Origin: Arthrobacter sp. EM1
Lineage (GTDB): Bacteria; Actinomycetota; Actinomycetes; Actinomycetales; Micrococcaceae
Assembly: GCF_029964055.1 (NCBI RefSeq)
Contig: NZ_CP124836.1
Coordinates: 1,674,001-1,738,000 of the forward strand
Direction: 5' to 3'
DNA: 64,000 nucleotides
The notes beneath the pieces were generated by a model. The model worked only from the letters and a program-made list of their open reading frames with translations. It made no database searches and had not been told where the DNA came from. The translations under genes and the position numbers were made by a program. Of this stretch, positions 1-6,749 are shown piece by piece. The number at the start of each line of letters is the position of its first letter. Positions within the stretch are counted from its first letter, which is position 1.

Positions 1-322
1 GCACGGCGCCCGTTTCCGGGTGGAGAGCAGCGATGCCGGCGGCGATCGAGGAGGAACAGCCCGCCCCGAAGTCCGGGTTGAGCACAATCTCGCAGCCTGT
101 GGTGTCGACCGTGCGCCGGACCTCCCCGGCAGAGCCTCCCAGGACCAGCACGGTCTGCTCAAGGCCGCAGTCCCGGGCGACAGCAAGCACGGCGTCGAGG
201 AGCACCCCCGTCCCGTAGGGAAGCAGCTGCTTGGCCCGGCCCAGGCGCCGCGACGCTCCGGCCGCCAGGATCAGCCCCGCCGTCCGGTGCCGTGCGGGTG
301 GACGTTCAGGGGGTGAGGTCAT
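1..322 (-). CDS. MobA-like NTP transferase (partial, N-terminal part)
   Basis: Reading the minus strand from an ATG at 322 gives an open frame to the left edge, so only the first ~107 residues are present. It begins with the nucleotidyltransferase fold: the loop LAAGASRRLGRAKQLLPYG (about residues 18-36) is the nucleotide-binding motif of the MocA/MobA-like family, which attaches CTP or GTP to molybdopterin. The ATG lies inside the 3' end of the xdhC gene (17 bp overlap), so it is the next gene of the CO dehydrogenase operon. Since CO dehydrogenase uses molybdopterin cytosine dinucleotide, a MocA-type cytidylyltransferase is the natural reading, but the specificity residues lie outside the window. 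The cox accessory genes (coxD, E, F, G) may lie further left. Confidence 0.82.
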   Translation of the reverse strand, partial: MTSPPERPPARHRTAGLILAAGASRRLGRAKQLLPYGTGVLLDAVLAVARDCGLEQTVLVLGGSAGEVRRTVDTTGCEIVLNPDFGAGCSSSIAAGIAALHPETGAV

Positions 323-1226
323 AGTGCTCCGGATCTTTGCGGAAGGCGGCACGGCAGCCGGGTGAACAGAAGTAGACGGTCACACCGTTGTGCGCAAGGT
401 GGATCGAGGAGTCGGCCGCCGCAACGGACATGCCGCAGACCGGGTCGATCGCGGTGGGCGGAACTTCCGCTGCCGTCGCCGGGTCTGCCGTCGCCGGCTG
501 CCGTGATGTCGACCGCTCCTGGATGAGCTGCGCCAGGATCGAGAGCGCGATTTCGCCGGGAGTGCGGGCCCCCAGCTGCAAGCCGGCCGGGGTGAACACC
601 CGCGAACGCTGCGCCGGGTCGACGTCAAGGGATTCCAGTACCGCTGCGCCCCGGGTCCCACTGGCCACAAGCGCGACATACGGCACCCCGGCACGCAGTG
701 CGGACTCAAGCGCGGCCTCCTCCGCCTTGCCGTGGGAGGCCACAATCAGCGCTGCGTCGTCTCCCCGCGGAGCCGCGGATTCGCCGTCCGTGAGTTCCAC
801 TGCCATTCCGACGCCGGAGCCGAGGCTCTCGAGCGCCTGGGCCACGGGCGTTGTACCGACCACCAGAACCCGGGGCGCCGGGATGCGCGGCTGAAGGAAG
901 ATCTCGATCGCCCCGCCGCTCAGGCAGGGGTTGGACACCTCAACAGCCCCCTCCTCAGCACTGCGGGACGGCTCGCCGGGGACAACGCGCAGCAGCAGGG
1001 GTTCCTGCGAGGCCAGGACCTGCAGGCTGTACTCCCGCACCGAGGACTCGACGCAGCTCCCGCCGACGAAGCCCTGGATCTCGCCGCCGGGCAGGATGAG
1101 GGCTGTATCCCCGGCGTGGGCGCTGGTGGGGTGCTGGGCCCGGACCACAGTGGCGTGCACAAACGGCTCACGGCGGGAGGCGAGGTCATTCGCCCGGGCC
1201 GCGAGGGAATCTCCAGTCGGTGCCAT
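306..1226 (-). CDS. XdhC/CoxI-family molybdoenzyme maturation factor with C-terminal YHS domain
   Basis: 306 aa from the ATG at 1226, two bases after the coxL stop; a longer frame starting inside coxL is not credible. Residues ~1-115 form the XdhC_CoxI domain (GGSCVESSV at 55-63, CLSGGAIEIFLQP at 101-113). Residues ~118-235 form the Rossmann-like XdhC_C domain (VLVVGTTPVAQALESLG at 120-136). XdhC proteins bind Mo cofactor, support its sulfuration and insert it into xanthine or CO dehydrogenases. The unusual part is the tail: residues 259-306 (DPVCGMSV ... YFCSPGC) are a YHS domain with Cys264, Cys287 and Cys291, which usually binds metal such as Cu or Fe. CO dehydrogenase has a Mo-S-Cu centre, so a metal-handling role is an attractive inference. 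Confidence 0.9.
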   Translation of the reverse strand: MAPTGDSLAARANDLASRREPFVHATVVRAQHPTSAHAGDTALILPGGEIQGFVGGSCVESSVREYSLQVLASQEPLLLRVVPGEPSRSAEEGAVEVSNPCLSGGAIEIFLQPRIPAPRVLVVGTTPVAQALESLGSGVGMAVELTDGESAAPRGDDAALIVASHGKAEEAALESALRAGVPYVALVASGTRGAAVLESLDVDPAQRSRVFTPAGLQLGARTPGEIALSILAQLIQERSTSRQPATADPATAAEVPPTAIDPVCGMSVAAADSSIHLAHNGVTVYFCSPGCRAAFRKDPEHYDLTP

Positions 1227-1227
1227 G

Positions 1228-3621
1228 TCAGATCGGCGGCCTTGCCCGGCCCTGCATGGCGGCCCAGACCCGGGCCGGTGTGCAGGGCATGTCCATGTGA
1301 ACCACCCCGTAGGGGGCCAGTGCGTCGACGACGGCATTCACAATCGCCGGCGGTGAGCCGACGGTGGCGGACTCGCCGATGCCTTTCGCCCCAATGGGGT
1401 GGTGCGGGGACGGCGTGACCGTGAATCCGGTCTCCCAGTCCGGCACCTCCATCGCGGTGGGGATCAGGTAGTCCATAAACGATCCACCCAGGCAGTTGCC
1501 GTCGGCGTCGAACTCGATGATCTCCATCAGGGCCATCCCGACGCCGTCGGTCAGCCCGCCGTGGACCTGGCCCTCGATGATCATCGGGTTGATCCGGGTG
1601 CCGCAGTCGTCGACGGCGATGAAGCGACGGACCTTGACGTGCCCGGTGCCCGGATCGATGTCGACCACGCAGATGTAGGCTCCGAACGGGAACGTGAGGT
1701 TCGGCGGGTCGTAGGTGACCTCGGCGTCGAGGTTGCCATCAACACCCTCGGGCAGCGTCATGGTGCCATGGGCAGCCATGGCGATTTCCGGGATGGTCTT
1801 CCCGGCGCTGGGATCTCCTTTGACGAACCAGCGGCCTTTCTCCCATTCGAGGTCCTCGGGCCGGGTCTCCAGCATGGCTGCGGCGATCAGCTTCGCCTTC
1901 TCCCGCACCTTGCGGGCGACGAGGGCGACGGCGCCGCCGCTCACCGGCGTCGAGCGGCTCCCGTAGGTGCCGAGGCCGAACGGCGTCTGGTCGGTGTCGC
2001 CGTGGACGACGTCGATGTCTTCCGGCGGGATGCCCAGTTCTTCGGCGACGATCTGCGCGAACGTCGTTTCGTGGCCTTGGCCCTGGCTTTGCACCGAGAG
2101 GCGGACCACTGCCTTGCCGGTGGGATGGACCCGCAGTTCGGCACCGTCGGCCATGCCGAGGCCCACAATGTCGAAGTGCTTGCGGGGGCCGGCACCAACG
2201 GTCTCGGTGAAGAAGGAGATGCCGATCCCCATCAGTTCGCCCCGGGCGCGCTTCTCCTGCTGCTCGCGGCGCAGTTCGTCGTAGCCGGCGAGCTGCATCG
2301 AGAGCCGCATCGCGGGCTCGTAGTTGCCGGAGTCGTACACCCAGCCGGTCTTATTGGCGTAAGGGAACTGTTCGGGCTTGATGAAGTTCTTCAGCCGCAG
2401 TTCCGCCGGGTCCATTTCCAGTTTGCGGGCCAGGATGTCCACCATCCGCTCGACGAGGTAAACGGCCTCCGTGACGCGGAACGAGCAGGCGTAGGCGACG
2501 CCGCCGGGTGCCTTGTTCGTATAGACGCCAGTGACGGAGCAGTACGCGGCTTTCAAGTCATAGCTTCCGGTGAAGATGGAGAAGAAGCCGGCCGGGTTCT
2601 TAGTGGGCTGCGCAGTGGCGTTGAACGCACCGTGGTCGGCCAGGACGTTGGTGCGCACCGCGAGGATCTTGCCTTCCTTGGTGGCCGCAATCTCGCCCTG
2701 CATGATGTAGTCGCGGGCGAAGGAGGTGGACATCAGGTTCTCGGAGCGGTCCTCCACCCATTTCACCGGGCGGCCGGTGACGATCGAGCCGACGACGGCG
2801 AGGATGTAGCCGGGGTAGATGCCGACCTTGTTGCCAAAGCCGCCGCCGATGTCCGGGGACACCACACGGATCTTGTGCTCGGGGATCCCGGCGACGATCG
2901 CGAACAGGGTGCGGTGGGCATGCGGGGCCTGCGTGGTTTCGTACAGGGTCAGCTTGCCGTCGACGGCGTCGAAGTCGGCAATCGCGCCGCACGTCTCCAT
3001 CGGGGCGGGGTGCACGCGCGGGTAGACGATCTCCTGTGAGACAACGACATCGGCGCTCGCGAAGACGGCTTCGGTTTCGGCTTTGTCGCCCATTTCCCAG
3101 TCGAAAATGTGGTTGTCCGTCCGGCCCTCGATCTCGTCGCGGATCACGGGGGCGCCGGCGTCGAGGGCCTTCCGGGCGTCGATGACCGGGGGCAGGACGT
3201 CGTATTCGACGTCAATCAGCTCGAGCGCGTCGCGGGCTGCGTAGCGGTCCTCGGCCACGACGAAGGCGACTTCCTGGCCCTGGAAGCGGACCTTGTCAGT
3301 TACCAGGACTGCCTGGACATCCGCCGAGAGCGTGGGGGCCCACGCGAGCTTGAGGCCAAGCAGGTCCTTGCCGGTAATGACGGCGAGGACCTTGGGGTGG
3401 GCGAGGGCATTGGTGGTGTCGATGGAGACCAGCCGGGCGTGCGCGACGGGGGCGCGCAGGATGGCGCCATGCAGCATGCCGGGCAGGACAATGTCGTCCA
3501 GGTAGTTGCCTTTGCCCCGCACAAAGCGCGGGTCCTCCTTGCGCTGGATACGGCCGTAGCCGATCGGGCGGTCCGAGTCACCGGCCGCCGGATTGGACGG
3601 CCGTTCGTGGATGACTGTCAT
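1228..3621 (-). CDS. coxL: Aerobic carbon monoxide dehydrogenase, large (molybdenum) subunit, form I
   Basis: 797 aa, close to the ~809 aa of the Oligotropha enzyme. It belongs to the xanthine oxidase family and carries the Mo-MCD cofactor that oxidises CO to CO2. The active-site loop reads AYACSFR at residues 376-382 (2476-2496); Cys379 would be the copper-binding cysteine, and AYxCSFR is the accepted signature of form I enzymes (form II has AYxGAGR). The C-terminal GAKGIGE places the catalytic glutamate at residue 750. DIGGGFGNK (257-265) and the QGQGHET cofactor loop are also present. The ATG overlaps the coxS stop (ATGA). The coxM-coxS-coxL order is also typical of form I. It probably feeds electrons from trace CO into respiration (inference). 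Confidence 0.95.
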   Translation of the reverse strand: MTVIHERPSNPAAGDSDRPIGYGRIQRKEDPRFVRGKGNYLDDIVLPGMLHGAILRAPVAHARLVSIDTTNALAHPKVLAVITGKDLLGLKLAWAPTLSADVQAVLVTDKVRFQGQEVAFVVAEDRYAARDALELIDVEYDVLPPVIDARKALDAGAPVIRDEIEGRTDNHIFDWEMGDKAETEAVFASADVVVSQEIVYPRVHPAPMETCGAIADFDAVDGKLTLYETTQAPHAHRTLFAIVAGIPEHKIRVVSPDIGGGFGNKVGIYPGYILAVVGSIVTGRPVKWVEDRSENLMSTSFARDYIMQGEIAATKEGKILAVRTNVLADHGAFNATAQPTKNPAGFFSIFTGSYDLKAAYCSVTGVYTNKAPGGVAYACSFRVTEAVYLVERMVDILARKLEMDPAELRLKNFIKPEQFPYANKTGWVYDSGNYEPAMRLSMQLAGYDELRREQQEKRARGELMGIGISFFTETVGAGPRKHFDIVGLGMADGAELRVHPTGKAVVRLSVQSQGQGHETTFAQIVAEELGIPPEDIDVVHGDTDQTPFGLGTYGSRSTPVSGGAVALVARKVREKAKLIAAAMLETRPEDLEWEKGRWFVKGDPSAGKTIPEIAMAAHGTMTLPEGVDGNLDAEVTYDPPNLTFPFGAYICVVDIDPGTGHVKVRRFIAVDDCGTRINPMIIEGQVHGGLTDGVGMALMEIIEFDADGNCLGGSFMDYLIPTAMEVPDWETGFTVTPSPHHPIGAKGIGESATVGSPPAIVNAVVDALAPYGVVHMDMPCTPARVWAAMQGRARPPI

Positions 3622-4178
3622 GCCTTCACCTCTGCGTCTTCCGTGTGCGCTGCGATGTCCTCAACCACGGTGTCGGTTCCGTCGATGACCTCGTCGACCG
3701 TGGCGTCGCTGTCGGCGCCCGCCGGGTGGGAGGCTGCCCACTGCACCGACCGGACGATCGTGGCGTAGCCGGTGCACCGGCAGATCTGGCCCGAAATGGC
3801 CTGCCTGATCTCGGTGCTGTCCGGGTGCGGGTTCTTGTCCAGCAGGGCACGGGCGGTCAGCATCATGCCGGGAGTGCAGAAGCCGCACTGCAGCCCGTGT
3901 TCCTCCATAAAGCCCTGCTGGACAGGGTCAAGGGTTGCGCCGCTGGCGAGCCCTTCGACGGTGCGGATGTCGTGTCCTGCCGCCATCGCCGCGAGGACCG
4001 TGCAGGACTTCACCGGCTGGCCGTCCATCAGGACCACGCAGGTGCCGCAGTTGCTGGTGTCGCATCCCCAATGGGTGCCGGTCAGGCCCAGGACCTCGCG
4101 GATGTAGTGGACCAGGAGCACACGGGGCTCAATGTCGTTGGTGACTTCGTTGCCGTTGACGGTCATGCTGATTTGCAT
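3618..4178 (-). CDS. coxS: Aerobic carbon monoxide dehydrogenase, small (2Fe-2S) subunit
   Basis: 186 aa iron-sulfur subunit passing electrons from CoxL to CoxM. The plant-type cluster ligands are Cys39, Cys44, Cys47 and Cys59 (CDTSNCGTC ... C); the helical second cluster uses Cys98, Cys101, Cys133 and Cys135 (CGFC ... CRC). The start at 4178 has a good ribosome site (AGGAAGG) and lies 5 bp after coxM; an internal ATG at residue 5 is an alternative. After residue ~152 there is an acidic tail of about 30 residues that makes the protein longer than typical CoxS (~160-166 aa); its role is unknown. The stop overlaps the coxL start, which implies translational coupling. Confidence 0.94.
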   Translation of the reverse strand: MQISMTVNGNEVTNDIEPRVLLVHYIREVLGLTGTHWGCDTSNCGTCVVLMDGQPVKSCTVLAAMAAGHDIRTVEGLASGATLDPVQQGFMEEHGLQCGFCTPGMMLTARALLDKNPHPDSTEIRQAISGQICRCTGYATIVRSVQWAASHPAGADSDATVDEVIDGTDTVVEDIAAHTEDAEVKA

Positions 4179-4183
4179 CCGCT

Positions 4184-5062
4184 TCAGCCTTCCTGTGTCT
4201 GGGCGGCGCGGGCACAGGCCTGCCGCAGTACCCGCCGGGTGAGTTCGTCGGCGAGGTGCCGTTTGTAGTCAATCGGGCCGCGCTGGTCGGCCACCGGGTC
4301 GCAGGCTTCCGCGGCGATCCGTCCGGCCGCCACGAACAGTTCCTCCCGTGGCTGCTGGCCGCGGAGCAGTTCGGTTGCCCCGGCGACAGTGTGGTCGAGG
4401 CCGAGGGCGGTGAGCCCGACGGCGGCATCAGTAATAGTGCCATCTGCTGCGAGCGTCACGGACGCGCCGGCGGCGCCGACAGCCCAGTCGCCCACTCGTC
4501 GTTCGACCTTTTCGTAGGCGCTGCCCGCGCGGGGGCGGATGGGGAAGCGGAGCTCGCACAGCAGTTCGTCCTGGCCCACCGCCGTCTCATAGGGCCCTCG
4601 GTGGAAGTCGGCAATGGCCAGGACGCGCTCGCCGGCGGGTCCCCGGATCACGGCTTCGGCACCCAGCACGTCGCAGACCGTGGACAGGTCCTCGGCCGGA
4701 TCGGCCTGGCAGAGCGATCCGCCGATGGTTCCTCTGTTGCGCACGACCGGATCGGCGATCACCGCTTCGGCGTCGCGGACGATCGGGAAGAGCGCCGCGA
4801 TCTCGTCAGATTCCAGCAGGGTCGAGTGGCGCGTCAGGGCGCCGATACGAAGCGTGTCGCCGTCACGAAGGACGAAGTCGAGCTCGTAAAGGTCGTTGAT
4901 GTCGATCAGCCATTCGGGCCGGGAGAGCCGGAGCTTCATCATCGGCAGGAGGCTGTGCCCCCCGGCGATGACCCGCGACTCCGGCCCGTGGCGGGAGAGG
5001 AGCTCCAGGGCGTTGTCCACGGAAGTGGCCCGCACGTAGTCAAAAGGAGCCGGAATCTGCAT
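4184..5062 (-). CDS. coxM: Aerobic carbon monoxide dehydrogenase, medium (FAD) subunit
   Basis: 292 aa from the ATG at 5062, preceded by GAGGTGGGAACA, a good ribosome site; an in-frame start ten codons upstream lacks one. The FAD-binding motifs of CoxM/XdhB flavoproteins are AGGHS (residues 33-37) and TIGGS (112-116), followed by ADPAEDL. The C-terminal third is the CO dehydrogenase flavoprotein C domain. It is the first gene of the leftward operon. The subunit takes electrons from CoxS and passes them to the quinone pool. The 114-bp gap to the divergent LysR gene must contain its promoter; I could not identify convincing -35/-10 boxes on this strand. Confidence 0.93.
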   Translation of the reverse strand: MQIPAPFDYVRATSVDNALELLSRHGPESRVIAGGHSLLPMMKLRLSRPEWLIDINDLYELDFVLRDGDTLRIGALTRHSTLLESDEIAALFPIVRDAEAVIADPVVRNRGTIGGSLCQADPAEDLSTVCDVLGAEAVIRGPAGERVLAIADFHRGPYETAVGQDELLCELRFPIRPRAGSAYEKVERRVGDWAVGAAGASVTLAADGTITDAAVGLTALGLDHTVAGATELLRGQQPREELFVAAGRIAAEACDPVADQRGPIDYKRHLADELTRRVLRQACARAAQTQEG

Positions 5063-5110
5063 TGTTCCCACCTCACCCCGGGGCGCTGGCAACGTCGCGC
5101 AGCACCGATT

Positions 5111-5129
5111 TGGGGCAAGTCTTGCCTCA
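5111..5129. promoter_or_regulatory. 19-bp palindrome in the coxM-lysR intergenic region
   Basis: TGGGGCAAG and CTTGCCTCA flank a central T; 8 of 9 positions pair, with a perfect GGCAAG/CTTGCC core. It lies about 50 bp upstream of the coxM start and about 48 bp upstream of the lysR start, where a LysR-type recognition site is expected. Function is inferred from position and symmetry. Confidence 0.45.
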
Positions 5130-5151
5130 CCTGATACGCAGTGTCAATATC

Positions 5152-5173
5152 GTCATAAGCGAAAGGTTATGAC
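5152..5173. promoter_or_regulatory. Palindrome overlapping the lysR ribosome-binding region
   Basis: GTCATAA and TTATGAC are perfect 7-bp arms around an 8-bp centre (GCGAAAGG) that contains the likely ribosome site of the LysR gene. It could be an autoregulatory operator or an RNA hairpin hiding the ribosome site. LysR genes commonly repress themselves, which fits, but no binding data are available here. Confidence 0.45.
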
Positions 5174-5176
5174 GCT

Positions 5177-6163
5177 GTGGCCATGACATTAAGCCAGCTC
5201 CGCACGTTCGCCCTGGTCGCCCGCCTGGGGTCGCTGCACGCTGCCGCGGAAACCCTCGGAGTCAGTGAACCGGCAGTTTCCGCGGCCCTGGCGGCGCTCC
5301 GGCTGGACCTTGGCGACCCGCTCTTTGTGCGTGCCGGAGGGGGCATCGCGCTCACGCCGGGGGGCCGCGCCCTGGCGGACTACGCCCAGGACATAGTCGG
5401 CATGGCAGACCAAGCGCGCTGGCAGGTGGCGAACGCCAAGAACGACGCCGGACGGCTGAGGATTGCATCGACCGCTCCCTTTGCCGAACACGCTGCCGGT
5501 CGGTTGCTGGATCTCTTCACCCAGCGTGTCCCCGGAGCTGCGGTGGACGTAGTGGTCGAGTCCGCCGACGATCTGGCCTCGCTGCTGCAGGAGCGCGCGT
5601 ACGACATCGCCCTCGGCGCCCGGCCGAGGTCTCCGGCCGGCACCGTCGGCATCGGAGCGGGAATGGAGTGCGTTGCGTTCCTGCGCTACCAGCGTGTTTT
5701 GGTAGCGGCGGCGGTACATCCGCTGGCCCGGCTGCACGGACCGGTTACGGCGGCCCGGTTGCTGGACCGGCCCTGGTTCGCCGGTCCGGCGGGGATCCAA
5801 AACAGCTCGGAGGAGGGCCGTTGGCTGGCCACGCTGGGAGTGGCGCCGGAGATCATCCGGCTCAGCAGCGAGACGGAGGCCCTGGCAGCGGTGCGGGCGG
5901 GGGAGGGCATCATGCTGGCGCTCGGCAACAATGTCCGAACCGAACTCCAGGGCGGCTCACTCGCCCGGGTACCCGTCGTCGGGACACCGGTCACCGGACT
6001 GTGGTGGGCGAGCACCCTGGACCACCGCCGGACCACCACCATGGCGCAGACGCTGCAGCGCTTCGCCGGAACCGCGGATGCGACTGCTGCGATGACGGCC
6101 CCCGGCGGTTCGAGGGGCTTGGAACGCCGGGGACCGAAGTTTCACGTCGCACTGTGGAGCTGA
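5177..6163 (+). CDS. LysR-family transcriptional regulator, divergent from the cox operon
   Basis: 328 aa. Residues ~5-65 hold the LysR winged helix-turn-helix (LSQLRTFALVARLGSLHAAA ... VSEPAVSAALAAL), followed by the periplasmic-binding-like effector domain (~90-300). The start is GTG 5177, 10 nt after GAAAGG; ATG 5183 is the alternative. Divergent placement next to coxM strongly suggests it regulates CO dehydrogenase, as LysR proteins often control the adjacent divergent operon. The inducer is unknown. The final ~20 residues, rich in Gly and Arg, look non-domain. Confidence 0.9.
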   Translation: MAMTLSQLRTFALVARLGSLHAAAETLGVSEPAVSAALAALRLDLGDPLFVRAGGGIALTPGGRALADYAQDIVGMADQARWQVANAKNDAGRLRIASTAPFAEHAAGRLLDLFTQRVPGAAVDVVVESADDLASLLQERAYDIALGARPRSPAGTVGIGAGMECVAFLRYQRVLVAAAVHPLARLHGPVTAARLLDRPWFAGPAGIQNSSEEGRWLATLGVAPEIIRLSSETEALAAVRAGEGIMLALGNNVRTELQGGSLARVPVVGTPVTGLWWASTLDHRRTTTMAQTLQRFAGTADATAAMTAPGGSRGLERRGPKFHVALWS

Positions 6164-6271
6164 AGCTTCCCCGCCGGGTTTGACTGTCTCGCGTTGCGAA
6201 ACACCGGGGTCGGTGCTAACCCTAGTGGGGGTAGATAATCACCCACCTACCGCTACGACGAGGAGCCATAC

Positions 6272-6589
6272 ATGACTTTGACCCGGGACGAAGACAGCTC
6301 ACTGCGGCATTGGAGTGCCCGCCTGATTCAGGCGCTGCAGATTCTTGACCTGGAAGTAGACCACGAGAAAATCGTTCAAGTCGCAGACGAGTCACTCAAA
6401 GCCGTGGGGCCGCACGCCGATGCCGTCAGCGCATTCATCGTCGGATTCGCCGCGGGAACCGCTTCGACCGAGGGCCGCAAGGGGACCGATGAGGCCGTCC
6501 ACGCCGCCGCCAACAAGGTTCTTGAGCTCTGTGAGCATGGCGAGTCGGGCGGACCCGACGAAGAGGGCTGGGCGAAGCGGGCACAATAG
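6272..6589 (+). CDS. DUF6457 domain protein
   Basis: 105 aa, soluble and helical, with GAGGAG placed well before the ATG. The sequence (HWSARLIQALQILDLEVDHE ... ADAVSAFIVGFAAG) matches the small actinobacterial DUF6457 domain as I recall it; this domain also occurs fused to MobA (molybdenum cofactor guanylyltransferase). Its position between the cox operon and a molybdopterin oxidoreductase fits a molybdenum-cofactor role, but no catalytic motif is visible and the function is unknown. It is convergent with the oxidoreductase gene; the two genes are separated by a palindromic repeat. Confidence 0.72.
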   Translation: MTLTRDEDSSLRHWSARLIQALQILDLEVDHEKIVQVADESLKAVGPHADAVSAFIVGFAAGTASTEGRKGTDEAVHAAANKVLELCEHGESGGPDEEGWAKRAQ

Positions 6590-6650
6590 CCGCAGCAGCC
6601 GGCAAGCCAACACGGGAGCGGCTGCAAACCCCGTGGGAGCTGCGGGCAAA

Positions 6651-6741
6651 CCCGCGGGACATGCCCACCCCTGGTTCCGGAGACTGGACATTGTTCCATG
6701 ATGTCCAGTGGGCCCGGTCAGGGCTGGGCATGTCCCGCGGG
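6651..6741. repeat. Dispersed palindromic intergenic element, copy A
   Basis: Perfect 17-bp outer arms (6651-6667 and 6725-6741, core GGGACATGCCC / GGGCATGTCCC) enclose a perfect 9-bp inner hairpin (ACTGGACAT 6683-6691, ATGTCCAGT 6701-6709, 9-nt loop). It sits between two converging genes, ending 8 bp from the oxidoreductase stop codon, and could act as a bidirectional terminator. Copies B and C near 25.9 and 26.6 kb keep the same block spacing, so this is a repeat family rather than a simple terminator. No transposase is nearby. Confidence 0.75.
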
Positions 6742-6749
6742 AAAGCCTT

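Noticed and set aside
1399..3039. Long plus-strand open frame opposite coxL
   Set aside because: It mirrors coxL codons in high-GC DNA, has no domain, no ribosome site and atypical composition.
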